This document shows, piece after piece, positions 34,230-49,476 of a stretch of DNA of 64,000 bases. The stretch covers positions 744,001 to 808,000 of the forward strand of contig OY723289.1 in assembly GCA_963210315.1 (NCBI GenBank), read 5' to 3'. The position numbers and the translations under genes were made by a program. This DNA is from Rhynchopus euleeides. Taxonomy: Eukaryota; Euglenozoa; Diplonemea; Diplonemida; Diplonemidae. Positions within the stretch are counted from its first letter, which is position 1; each line of letters opens with the position of its first letter. The notes under the pieces are model-generated. The model ran no database searches and was not told the DNA's origin. It worked only from the letters and a program-made list of their open reading frames with translations.

Positions 34230-34290
34230 TTTGAGCTCGAGAGCAAGCCTCTCACACCACCGCCCTCCGACCCCCCTCTCCACGCCCCAG

Positions 34291-34596
34291 GTGCAACATT
34301 TTTTTGCACCCGGAAAATGTGTTCTTTTGACTGTTTGAGCACATCCAAGACCGGGAACATAAAAGAATTCTGCCAATGCCAAGTAGGGTCACAATAAAAC
34401 CCAAAGGAAAATGGTGCAAAAAAGTAGTGACCACCACTCCCATCCCCACCTCCGGGTGCAAAAAAATTTTTGGCCACGGAAAATGTGTTCTTTTGAATGT
34501 TTGAGCACATCCAAGACCGGGAACATAAAAAAATTCTGCCAATACCAAGTAGGGTCACAATAAAATCCAAAGGAAAAAAGTGCAAAAAAATAGTGC
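34291..34596. repeat. two-copy tandem duplication, ~165-bp period
   Basis: Copies begin at 34291 and 34456. Shared blocks include CGGAAAATGTGTTCTTTTGA, GAGCACATCCAAGACCGGGA and AAGTAGGGTCACAATAAAA. The copies differ by scattered substitutions. Confidence 0.85.
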
Positions 34597-35582
34597 AAAA
34601 AAATATTTTCCCCCCAAATTCCTATTTTCATTCCGTGAAATAGATACACGCCTGACACACACACGCGAATATTTTTCCTTCTTAGTGCAGGGTACACTCT
34701 GAGTAAACTCTGATGTGGCCTCCACTGGCCGCAAGCTAAGCATGGCTAAGTGCAGACTTGGAGCTACCCGCTCATACGCGGCACGCGATACCAACGTGAT
34801 GCGTGTTTTGTCCTGTGTGTAGGCTTTTCTCACATCAGAATTGGGCAATTCATAGTTCCGTGGGCGGCAGTGCGGCTATCGGCACCGCACCGCCCTCTGC
34901 CCGCTGCCATCACACACTCCTGAGGGGCTGCGGGTGGGTGGGCTAGCATGTATTGTGGATAGAACACAGGAGGCGGAACCCTCCAACAGCGACATCAGCA
35001 TAGCGTGCGCATTCAATTCGTTGGCGCATTTTTGTTTTGAATGATGCATTTTTTACTTGCTTTTCGTGAAGCCGGCCATACGTTTGGCTCAGAGAAGCAC
35101 ACACAATCACACATCCCATCGGGGCCTCAGCCCTGCTGCCCTCCCCTATAAAACGTAGCTAGGGCGGGGTGGGGTGGGTTGGCACAGCGCAGCGGCACCT
35201 CTCTAGCTGCCCCGCGCACGTATCCCGAACCTCGAGGTGGGTGTGGGGAGAATTTCGTCGTCATTGCACGAGGCAACGTCGAGGCCTGCCAGTGCCTCAG
35301 GCCCCACAGCGGCAATAGTCGCCTGCCGGTGCATGCGTTTCTGATATCGCCGCCATGTATTCGCAAGCAGCACTGCCGCCGTGGCGATCCTATGTTGGCA
35401 TGAGTGAGTGTGGGTTGCCAGATGCAAAACAAAGTGCCACTGGCGCTGCTCGTTGCCAACTGATATTGCAACATGGCATGCTATGCCGTGTGGGCCATCT
35501 CCATTTGCAGCCCGAACAGCCCTGAGACTGCAGGGCTCACGGGGTCCTCTTTGAATTACTGCTGGAGTACTGTCGAGGCCTG

Positions 35583-37001
35583 TCAGTGCCTCAGGCCCCA
35601 CAGCTCTTCAGAGCTGCCCTCTGCACTGTTTGCCCCTCGCATGGCTCTTTGGAAAAACACATGACATAGTCCACAACCCACACCCTGCACCCTGCACCCA
35701 TTGCTTGCCCCTACATACCAGATGAATCCGATAATGATGAGACCCAGCGTGAAGCTGCTGGGGTCGATGGCGAAGTGGCACACGACTGTCGTGATGACTG
35801 CCACGACCCCCAGAGCGAGCGACACCACGTAGGGCCGTGCATCCGTGGAGGACTTGCATGTGGTGCACTGGCACTCGGTGCATTTGCAATCGATGGCGGG
35901 GAGGCAGAGCTTGCAACGGCACTCGAGGCAGGGGCACCTGGCGTGCACCACCTTGAAGGAGACGTGCTCCCGCTCCTGATTGTTATCGCGCCGCATCATC
36001 CGCTCGTGCGCTGTGTAGGGGAGGCCGCACTCGGCACCGCCGTGGCACCCCTGCGACTGGCAGTGGTTGTTGCACGTCACGCAATTCACCGCCTGGTTGA
36101 GGCGGCGGAACCCACACTTGTCGGTGAAGCAGTGCTTCGGATGCGCACACCCCTGGCACAGGGAGGACACCTCGCGCTCGAGGCTGCGCGCGTCGTGGAA
36201 GAGCCAGGCAAGCAGATAGAGGTTGGTGAAGAAGGCAGCCCCCCACAGCAGGATCAGGAAGGGGATCAGCATGCCCTGCGGGATGTGCTCACACGACCCG
36301 TCGTCGCGGCAGCGCTGCGTCTTGGTGTTGCAGCAGTTGCAGGACCCGCAGCACTCGCTGTCGATGGGGCACGTCCCGTCGGTGCAACATTGCGAGCCGT
36401 GCGCACAGCACGTCGTGGTGATGTTCGACCCCTCTGGGTCCGCAGGCAGCGGGCAGCACGCCGGCGCAGTCGACGGGCAGGACGCCGGGTTTGACCCAGC
36501 CTTGCAGCACACAGAGTTCTGCGGGGCACACGTGCTGCTGCAGCACTGCTCGCAGCAGCGCCCTGCGCAGCACTGCGACACCGACAGGTCGCAGCTGTTG
36601 TCGTTCAGCAGCCCGCCATCCTCGTCCTCCACCACGAAGGACTGCCCGTGGGGGTCGGATGCTGTGTGGAGCGGCATGGCCTGCCCCGCAGGCACATCCC
36701 GAGGGGGGCCGCCTTCGATGCACTCCGTCGCGTTGGTGGAGCAGTCCATCGAGCACATGCTGGACTGAGGGCAGCACCTCTGCTGCCCGCAGCACTTCGT
36801 CCCCTCGGGGCAGCAGTAGTCGATGGTGCCATCCTTCAGGTAGCAACACACGCTCTCGCAGAAGTCGCCTCCAGACCCGGTGCAGGGTTGCTGGCCTGCC
36901 GCCGTGCTGCAGCTCAGCAGCAGGCACGCTGCAGCCCACACGATGCCCTTCCTCGCCAGCATGGCGGCTGCGGGCAAGGCGGGCAGCGCCCCACCCGACA
37001 T
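35583..37001 (-). CDS. cysteine-rich secreted-pathway membrane protein
   Basis: The frame gives 472 residues from the ATG at 37001; a second Met 13 codons on (36962) would start the hydrophobic signal peptide directly (GIVWAAACLLLSC). After cleavage near AAG-QQ comes a ~200-residue ectodomain with dozens of Cys, many in CC pairs (SVCCYLKDGTIDYCCPEG, QQRCCPQS, AGRCCEQCCSS), resembling granulin-like or other disulfide knots. A membrane helix follows (IPFLILLWGAAFFTNLYLLA), then a second Cys-rich segment (HPKHCFTDKCGF, CVTCNNHC, RCPCLECRCKLCLP) and two more helices. The C-terminus is uncertain: a donor-like TGGTAT/GTAGGG at about 35715 suggests the last ~44 residues may be intron, replaced by a short exon ending in a nearby stop. 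Likely a plasma-membrane or flagellar-surface protein; function unknown. Confidence 0.78.
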   Translation of the reverse strand: MSGGALPALPAAAMLARKGIVWAAACLLLSCSTAAGQQPCTGSGGDFCESVCCYLKDGTIDYCCPEGTKCCGQQRCCPQSSMCSMDCSTNATECIEGGPPRDVPAGQAMPLHTASDPHGQSFVVEDEDGGLLNDNSCDLSVSQCCAGRCCEQCCSSTCAPQNSVCCKAGSNPASCPSTAPACCPLPADPEGSNITTTCCAHGSQCCTDGTCPIDSECCGSCNCCNTKTQRCRDDGSCEHIPQGMLIPFLILLWGAAFFTNLYLLAWLFHDARSLEREVSSLCQGCAHPKHCFTDKCGFRRLNQAVNCVTCNNHCQSQGCHGGAECGLPYTAHERMMRRDNNQEREHVSFKVVHARCPCLECRCKLCLPAIDCKCTECQCTTCKSSTDARPYVVSLALGVVAVITTVVCHFAIDPSSFTLGLIIIGFIWYVGASNGCRVQGVGCGLCHVFFQRAMRGANSAEGSSEELWGLRH

Positions 37002-37454
37002 GCCGCCGCTATCGTAGTGTCACCCTGGCACGGGCTGTGCCCCGCCCTGCCTGGCAGGGGGTGTCGCAGGCAGAGAGGGCCAAACCAAGACAGAGGGCAG
37101 AGGCAGGCAAGGCTGCCTGTGGCGAATCAAGGGGCGAGGGGTGGGGGTGTCGGGTGTCGGAGTGGGTGGGGGGCTTTCGGTCTTCTCCCTAATAGGCCCC
37201 AAGGCATATACCTAGCCCTCGGTGCACCGCTTGTTTTTTGGAGCGTGATTCGGGGAGGGGCTCGGGCGTGAGCACCAGGGGCTGCCCCTCTGGAAAGGGG
37301 GGCGAGCCTGGCCTGGCCACACGCCCTTTGAGATGGGACAGGAGGGGTTAGAAACCTGTGGTGAGTTGGCCCCGCCCAAAAGGGCCAGGTCATCACTTTT
37401 GCAGCCACACGGGGATGCACCTTCCCACAGCGAAGTACCACCACCCTCATCACA
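37002..37454. other. intergenic region
   Basis: A short GC-rich spacer between the kelch-gene stop and the Cys-rich gene start. No feature recognised. Confidence 0.4.
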
Positions 37455-40400
37455 TCACCCAATCCAGCTTGTCGCCGTGTCTGGCCGGCGGTACTGCCTC
37501 AGGCTCTTCTGGAGGTCAGGGGACCCATGCGCATACAGCCACACAGCCTCCGACACTGTCGTGGGAGCGGGCAGCGACACAAACCCCGGCGACGGGAACA
37601 CGAAGACGGGCTGCGGGGGCTGGGCGGAAACCAGGCCCTTCCTAGCCACCCGCCCCTCCAGCGACGCGGCGCACCGCGACGCCATGAGCCCCGCATCCCG
37701 CAGCGTCGGGTGCCCGGGGAGGAAGCTCCCTTGGTGCCAGAAGAAGTCCAACGAAGGCTCCAGGTCATCCACCTCCACCGTCTGCGACAGCTTCTTCAGG
37801 GTGCAGCTCACCTCATACGTCGTGAAGGGGTCCAGCTTGGCCTGCCCGTAGTCCCTATACCCGTCGTCGGTGAGGGTGCGCCTCGCCTTGCGCATATCCG
37901 CCGAAGCGTGGCTCACGACGGCTTTGAGGGCATTCATCAACACTTCCCCGTCAGGCACCTTGCGCCCCTCTGCCAGGCGGGTCATCTCTGCGTTCTGATG
38001 CTTGTGCGACCTGAAGTGGCCCTCAGGGGGCCCAGGGTAGCCCGCGCACGGAATCACAGGGTAGTGCCTCGGGCAGTAGAGGATTGTCCCAACCGTCGCC
38101 TGGAGCGCCTTGCGCGCCGAGGTGAGCATGACACGCGTGTGGAGGAGGGACAGCACCCCGCGGCTGCCGTCCTCAGGGTAGCTGTCGTAGCACATCTGCA
38201 GGAGGTTCCGGAATTTGTGCTGCGCATCCACAGGCATGTAGTAGAAGCGGTGGGCGAACGCCTCCTCAAAAGCGCGGAGCATCTCGGGGCTGGGCAGGCG
38301 GGGCACCGCGGCGGCGACAGCCCCCCGCTTGACACGCCCTGTGGTGCGCCCCTTGTTGTGCAGGCGGACAACCGTCGCCATCACAACCCCCCTCGCCACC
38401 CGCCGCTGCCGCGGCTGCGGCGCAGCATCCTTCGCCCTGCGCCTCGCCTGGGCGAGCAGCTCCCCCCGCCGCAGCGACGCTGTGTAGTACATCCTCTGCG
38501 CAACGCTGCTGTCCACCACCCCCGCCAGCATGCCCTGCAGCACGGCGTAGCGCAGCCGCGCCTCCGGCAATGCCGACCCACCGCTGCAGTCGGAGGCGTT
38601 TGCAGAAGCCTCGCTTGGGGTCCGCTTCCCCACGTCGCCACCGTCATCGATGTAGCTGCGCCACAGCCTGCTTGCCTGCTGCAGCAGGGCCACCGCATCT
38701 CGGTAGATCTGCAGCGCACCCATCTCGCGGATGCCGCGGATCTGCCCCAGCAGCGACGCGTCGAAGTGCCGGGCATCCGCAGCGCCACCCTCGACACATT
38801 CTGCCAGGACCTGCAGCTGGGCAGACATGGCGGCACCCTCTGTGCGCATGCTCTGCCCGAAACGTGCGCTGAATGCCTCCGGCTGCATCCCGCCTGCAGT
38901 CTCCAGGCTGCGGAGCCAGGCGGAGCTGCGGTGCGCCGCAGGCCCCCCCGTGCTGGCGATGCCATACTGCGCCCGCCACGCCGCAGCGCCGGAGGCCCGG
39001 AGGGGGTGGCGGGCAGGGGGCTCCTCTGGGAAGCACCGCACGCGCCCCCCATGCACCAGGTGCCGCACCGACGCAAGGAAGACATGCTGCAACAGGCGTG
39101 CGGCCAGCGAGGGGAGGGCGCGAGGAGGCACCATCCCTCCCCCGCGGTCGGACCGCGCCCGCTGGCGGGCCTCTGAGACGACACGCGTCTCGGAGGCGAC
39201 AGCGGATGCCAGCTGCGCGTGGTAGAGCCGCCGGCACACCGTGCTGCCGGGCCTCGCCGCTGACCCCCCCACGGAGAAGTCGCAGATGACGTTTGGGGCG
39301 CAGGAGGTGGGGGCGGTGCTGACGCTCCGCCCCAGGGGGGTCTCCAGCAGGCCCGCCCCTACGTGTGCCGTGATGCTGCCATCCGCAGCAGCGGTGCAGA
39401 CACCTCCCAGCAGGACGATGCGAAAGGCGGTGTCGCTCCTACAGGGCGCCAGCCCGCTGCCCAGGAGGAGGCGGGTGTAGCAGCGCTTGGTGGTGTCTGG
39501 CGCAGGGGGTGTGTCTGGGGGGTGCCGTGCTGCGGGGGGCACGACGAGCACCGCCGTGTGGTGCACGCGGTGCGCCCGCAGGGCGCGCCCGATAGAGGGG
39601 GCGACGTGCACCGCGCGGCTGACGCAGCCCCCCAGGTCCAGCCACAGCACGGGGGGTAAGGGCTGCCCCCCCGCCGCACCGGCGCAGCCTCCACCGCGCA
39701 TGCCGCCCACCACCACCACCGCGTCGCCCCTGTCGTAGTACAGTGCGGAATGCCCTGCGATGCCAGCCCCGCCGAGGGACGCACTCCACCCGGACAGTGT
39801 GAGGGGCTCCCAGCGGGAGCACTGCAGGTCGTATGTCCACAGGTCGTCCAGGAGGGACAGGCCCCGCCGCCGCCGCCGCCGCCGCTTCGCGGTTGGTGTC
39901 GGGTTGGGTTTGTCGTGGCCTTGCTGTTGCTGTTGGTGGTGATCGCTGCTCTGTTCGGCACTGCCAACCCCGCCGATCGCGAGGAGCTGCCGCCCGCCCC
40001 CTATCAAAACACACGCATGGTAGGCCCGGGGCTGGGGCTCCGGGGCTGCGGCAGGCCCTGCAGGGCCCCCGCCCGAGGCCCTACCGGGGCTCCCGGGTGC
40101 ATCGCTCGGCATGAACAGCCCCTCCCCGTCGCCGACGACGGTCCGCAGCGACGCGGCGTCCACCTCGGTGTCGGGATCGGCGGGCCCCGCCACCCCCACG
40201 CCCACCCCAGTCTCCTCCTCTGCAGGGCACGGCTGCGGCGCGCGGCTCGCCTCCGCAAGCACGCTGAGGGCAAGCGTCGCGTCGAAGTCTGCTGCGACAC
40301 TGCTCTCAGCCTCGCTCCTGCATGGCGGCGAGACGAGGGGCGACGCAGCGGGCGCCGGGGTGCTGCGCAGCACCTCCATGGTGAGGGAGGCGTCGGCGGC

Positions 40401-41057
40401 GGCTGCCGCTGGGGCCTCCCACGCCTGCTGCTGCTGCTGCGCCCCCTGCAGGCCATGCAGGGTGACGGTGACGAGGGTGTTGCTGAGTCGCTCCTCCACG
40501 GCATCCCCGCGCCTGCGCCACTCCCAGCCTCCGAAGATCAGTGCTGCGGCGCCGCCTGTGCCGGGTGGCAGTGTGGTCATGGTGTGGGCGCAGCGCTGCG
40601 CGGCAGCTGCAGGGAAGGACAGCGGGGCACCACCCTCGCCAGGCGGGAGGAGGCAGACGTCGCCCTGCGGCACAGCAGTGCTGCTGCCTTGCTGTGAGGC
40701 AAGGCCGCCTGAGAGGAGGAGGGTGCCGCCTGGCAGGCTGCAGGCGGCGTGGAGGCAGCGCTGCAGGCGTGGCCCGTCGTGCTCAGCAACAACGTCGGGT
40801 GGTGAGGCGGTGGGGCCTCGTGGGGCGGTGAAGACGCAGCAGCCGCCCAGCGACCCGCTGTCGGTGGTTCTGATGCCGCCGCACAGTGCGATGCGGTCTG
40901 CGCGCCTGCCGAGGGGCACCGCGGCAGCGTTGACGCGCAGCATGCCCGGGCATGGGATGCGCAGCTCGGCGGCGGACACCGCGGACACCTGTGGGGCTGT
41001 GCTGGCGTTGTCGGCAGGGCAGCCCTGCGGCTTGTCGTCGGCCTTGTCGGCAGCCAT
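37455..41057 (-). CDS. kelch-repeat protein with unrecognised C-terminal half
   Basis: A 1200-residue frame from the ATG at 41057 (MAADKADDK). Roughly residues 50-570 carry about six kelch-like blades, each with a paired Gly motif (RIALCGGI, TLLLSGGLA, ALIFGGWEW, LLAIGGVG, VVVVGGMRG, RIVLLGGV), usually followed by an aromatic/Trp-Asp segment (DDLWTYDLQCSRWEPL). They are interrupted by low-complexity loops with poly-Gln, poly-Arg (KRRRRRRRRG) and Ala/Pro. Beta-propellers of this kind are interaction scaffolds. The C-terminal half is mostly helical (LLQHVFLASVRHLV, MLRAFEEAFAHRFYYMP) and ends with a compact domain (about 1000-1200: HKFRNLLQMCYDSYPEDG, YEVSCTLKKLSQTVEVDD) that I do not recognise. 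The frame is open further upstream but without another ATG. No introns are evident. Confidence 0.8.
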   Translation of the reverse strand: MAADKADDKPQGCPADNASTAPQVSAVSAAELRIPCPGMLRVNAAAVPLGRRADRIALCGGIRTTDSGSLGGCCVFTAPRGPTASPPDVVAEHDGPRLQRCLHAACSLPGGTLLLSGGLASQQGSSTAVPQGDVCLLPPGEGGAPLSFPAAAAQRCAHTMTTLPPGTGGAAALIFGGWEWRRRGDAVEERLSNTLVTVTLHGLQGAQQQQQAWEAPAAAAADASLTMEVLRSTPAPAASPLVSPPCRSEAESSVAADFDATLALSVLAEASRAPQPCPAEEETGVGVGVAGPADPDTEVDAASLRTVVGDGEGLFMPSDAPGSPGRASGGGPAGPAAAPEPQPRAYHACVLIGGGRQLLAIGGVGSAEQSSDHHQQQQQGHDKPNPTPTAKRRRRRRRGLSLLDDLWTYDLQCSRWEPLTLSGWSASLGGAGIAGHSALYYDRGDAVVVVGGMRGGGCAGAAGGQPLPPVLWLDLGGCVSRAVHVAPSIGRALRAHRVHHTAVLVVPPAARHPPDTPPAPDTTKRCYTRLLLGSGLAPCRSDTAFRIVLLGGVCTAAADGSITAHVGAGLLETPLGRSVSTAPTSCAPNVICDFSVGGSAARPGSTVCRRLYHAQLASAVASETRVVSEARQRARSDRGGGMVPPRALPSLAARLLQHVFLASVRHLVHGGRVRCFPEEPPARHPLRASGAAAWRAQYGIASTGGPAAHRSSAWLRSLETAGGMQPEAFSARFGQSMRTEGAAMSAQLQVLAECVEGGAADARHFDASLLGQIRGIREMGALQIYRDAVALLQQASRLWRSYIDDGGDVGKRTPSEASANASDCSGGSALPEARLRYAVLQGMLAGVVDSSVAQRMYYTASLRRGELLAQARRRAKDAAPQPRQRRVARGVVMATVVRLHNKGRTTGRVKRGAVAAAVPRLPSPEMLRAFEEAFAHRFYYMPVDAQHKFRNLLQMCYDSYPEDGSRGVLSLLHTRVMLTSARKALQATVGTILYCPRHYPVIPCAGYPGPPEGHFRSHKHQNAEMTRLAEGRKVPDGEVLMNALKAVVSHASADMRKARRTLTDDGYRDYGQAKLDPFTTYEVSCTLKKLSQTVEVDDLEPSLDFFWHQGSFLPGHPTLRDAGLMASRCAASLEGRVARKGLVSAQPPQPVFVFPSPGFVSLPAPTTVSEAVWLYAHGSPDLQKSLRQYRRPDTATSWIG

Positions 41058-42896
41058 GTGTTCCCGAGAGGAGGCGGCATCCCCGAGAGGGGTACGCAGC
41101 ACAGCTAAGACAAGAGGGGGGGCTAAGGCAGGGGCAGCACTGCCGATCAAACCGCCTGGTGGGGTGATCTGCAGAAGCAGTCGTACCGCATGATTTGGGG
41201 GCGTGCGGGGGGTGTAAACTAGTCGTGGTGGTGATGAACGTGATGATCACGCGGGGGATCCCTAAGGCGACCTTGTGCGTGCCAAAGGGCGCAAAGGTCA
41301 GATGGAGGGGCGGGGTGTTGGGTGGGGGCAGGGGGGAGGGAGGGAGGAAGGACGTGCCCGGGCCACTGATGGTTTCGGTCCCTTGACTTTTTGGCGGGTG
41401 GATGGAGGGGGGTGTGAAGAGGAGCGGAAAAATCCCACACAAAGCCAGAAAAAAATGGCACACAGCCCTCTTTGACAAAAGATACAGGCGCATACGGGTT
41501 TTTTTGCGCCAGTTTTTGATCTTCTTCACACAACCCAACTGTTCTGGGGCTCTGGGTAGCGGATGGGCGGCGAGGTCCGTGAATGAAACCGCGATCATCC
41601 GTCGGTTTCTTTGCCCCCCCAGGCACCGATATTGCGAGCTCGTAAAGAGAACTCCCCCCTTTGGCAACCCCACCCCAGAGCGGGTTGTCTGCGGGCTGTG
41701 TGAGTTCAAAGGCAATCCTTTTGTGGATTCTGATCGAAAACAAATATGGGGCACTCCCGTACTTCTTTGGGCCCAGCGAAGACAGCCCGTGGCGTGAACA
41801 GTGCAAATCCACCCCCCGAATTTGCCCCTCCCCCCGACCCCCACTCCCACCACCCCCGACCCCGAATCGGCCTCACAGCTCCAACCTTTTCATTGCTTTG
41901 CTGATACTTTAAATTTCACCCCCCACCCCTCTTCTGCTTCCCATTCTTTTCCACCGGGTATTTGATTTGGGTTTGTTTTGTTTTCTTCAGAATCGGAAAA
42001 AAATCTGTAAAGCAGTGCGCGCGGAAAAGCCTCGGGTTCTCGCGCCACGCACACACGCCCAGTCGCAGAGAGAGATTGCCCGGAAGCCCGGGGGGCACAA
42101 TTGGACACCCGTGCGGTGTGTCGACCCAGAGGGAATCCCGTATCGACCGGCACACAATTCTCGCTCACACCGGCAACACCTCAGGGACGAAACAGAGGAT
42201 GAAATACACAGACACATACACAATGGAAGCCCAACTTTGTTGATGCAGTGCAGAGCGTACCAAGGACACGCTCTTGATGCGCGCTCACCATCCCCAGAAC
42301 ACTGCCCCTCCCCCCACCACTCACATGACCTACAATGACAACATACCCAGTGATCTCGAGTGGGGAAAAACATTGCAACGCAACACCCGCTGCATCGATC
42401 GGTTTCCATAAGGGAAATGGGGTGGGGGTGGGGCGGGTCAGGGGGGGCCGCACAGTCTATTGTTGATAGCAACGACCAAAACAGAAAGGGCAGGCAAAGG
42501 GGGATGGGGGTGGGGTGTAAGCCACGAATGAGTCGTAATACAATTACTGGCTTTGTGTCCGTACGATTTCCTCTGTGACCACGCGACTCCGCAATGTCAT
42601 CGCGTAGGTAGTAGTGGCTGTCCACCGCGGCTCTCCCTCCCACCACCTCCCGGACCTAGGCAAGGTCGCCGTGTCCCTGCCCCTGCACCCCACCCCTGGC
42701 GTGATGTGTTTCAAAAGAAGCAGTTCCCCTCATCCTGCCAAAAACGGAAAAAAACATAGCGGGCTGTAATAGTTGGAATACACTATTGACCCCTGATCAA
42801 CTCGGGTCGGGCTAGGGCCAGCTGGTAACGCTGGGGCGGTCTCCTTCCACGGCCCCGTACGTCCAGCGTGGCATGGGCTGTTGGAACGCAACAGGC
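41058..42896. other. intergenic region
   Basis: Between the kelch gene start and the Prp43 stop. C-rich tracts (41820-41860), an AT-rich patch at 41965-42010 and no recognisable exon or RNA gene. Confidence 0.4.
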
Positions 42897-47999
<5,103 letters not shown>

Positions 48000-48136
48000 C
48001 ACGGTGGGATCTTGTAAATTTTACATGTAAAAATACCGATTTTTACATGTATTTTACATGTATAATACTTGCATGTCAACTATTATACATGTATAATACA
48101 TGTATATGCCTGAAATATACATGTAAAATACATGTA

Positions 48137-48947
48137 CCGTAAACGGAAATATTGTGGACCGTAATAAAGGTGAACCGTACTATAGGTGGACCGTAAAAAA
48201 GATGGAACAAATGGGATTTTTCCGGAACTTGGAACATTTTTACGGTCCACCTATTTTACGGTTGGGATCGTGGACTTGGCGGTTTTTTTTTACGAGTTCC
48301 TTCGCGACGAAGTCGCGAAGGAACCAAGGAAATCGTACGACTGAAGCTGCAGGATTAACACCACAGGGCCTCAGCACAGAGTGTGCGCTCACCATCGTCC
48401 GGGAACTGTTCTCCCACAGTTACTGCAGGGTGTACTACACTAAAGGAGTACGATTTCCCTTAATTTTCCGGGCACTGATTCACGAATTTACATCTGGAGG
48501 GAGCCCGGTGGTCTCAGCTTCTGTCTGCGCGCCCTGCCGTACTGTGGCTGCTTTTGTGGGCTCGTGCAGCAGGTTCTACTTTTACTTCTACCGGAATGCT
48601 CCTTGCATGGTACTACACTTCTCGAGGTGTGGTGGTGGGTGAGTCTCGAGGTGAGTGGTGGTGATCGTGCCTTTTCCACACGCAGGGAGGACTTGCTTCT
48701 CTTGCTGGTGTTGGTTGCGGTGGTGGAGGGAGGGTCCAAAGCTGGGAGGTCGGGAGGCCTACGTGTGGGTGTCTGCGGCGTGGAGGCCGCAGTCCGCGCC
48801 CCGCAACCCACCAGCCCGCGGGCGAAAAACGCATTGTCTTTTCCATATTCAGTCCCAATAAATGGTGGACCGTAAAAAAGATGGAACGTTTGGCCTTTTT
48901 TTGGGAACTTGGAACATTTTTACGGTCCACCCTTTTTCCGTTTACGG
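48137..48947. mobile_element. TA-flanked TIR element 'D' (0.8 kb)
   Basis: Termini CCGTAAACGGAAA and, at the right, CCGTTTACGG, with TA outside both ends. A subterminal hairpin unit (GTGGACCGTAAAAAAGATGG to TTTTTACGGTCCACC) is present at both ends. The organisation parallels element B, so the two may use the same transposase. No transposase of its own. Confidence 0.75.
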
Positions 48948-49067
48948 TATATCAAGTAAAAATACATGTATAATAGTTGCATGTCAACTATTATACATGT
49001 ATTTTTACTTGATATACATGTATTTTACATGTATATTTCATGCATTTACATGTATTTTACATGTATA

Positions 49068-49476
49068 CCGTATACGTAAATATTATGGAACGGGCCCATT
49101 TTTGGCCGGTCCGTTCCATAATATTTACGTTCCAAAATATTTACAGGGCCAGTTGGGGACTCGGTGGTGAGGACGGCTTGCGTCAGGAATCGCGCGAAAA
49201 GTGCACGAGTAGGTCCCGTCAGGGACTCTGCATGCCGTCCGATCACCTGGTCCAAGTCCCCGAGTCGCAGAAAGCCCTGTAAATATTATGGAACGAAAAA
49301 AATCTGGAACGCCAACCCACCAGCGGGGGCCCTCGCTACCAAGTGTGACTGAGTGAGAAAAAGTGAGAAGTCAGCCATGTTTGGCTGACAACTGACGACT
49401 CGTGACTCACAGTGACTCGTAGCGAGGGCCCCCAGCGTTCCAAAATATTTACGTTCCAAAATATTTACGTATACGG
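49068..49476. mobile_element. TA-flanked TIR element 'B', copy 2
   Basis: Same termini (CCGTATACG) and body as copy 1 at 7252-11634, inserted in element E. It lacks the A and C insertions, so it shows element B's uninterrupted ends, but it carries a 107-bp insertion absent from copy 1. Confidence 0.85.
49326..49432. mobile_element. 107-bp mini inverted-repeat element inside B copy 2
   Basis: Termini GGGGCCCTCGCTAC and GTAGCGAGGGCCCC, flanked by CAGCG on both sides (49321-49325, 49433-49437). The corresponding site in copy 1 (near 9575) reads CCACCAGCGTTCC without the insert, confirming insertion. A 3-bp AGC duplication with one more G/C in the element fits equally well. Confidence 0.8.

Larger units (their letters stand above)
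31598..35582. other. repeat-rich interval without a recognised gene
   Basis: No credible exon. It holds a dispersed repeat (33008-33229), two palindromic repeat copies (34008 and 34167), a ~165-bp tandem duplication (34291-34596) and a 33-bp direct repeat whose first copy is at 35278-35310 (second at 35572-35604). An AT-rich patch is at 33260-33440. Confidence 0.5.

Noticed and set aside
41058..41150. Upstream extension of the kelch frame to 41150
   Set aside because: The extension begins at TTG, not ATG; the first in-frame ATG is at 41057.
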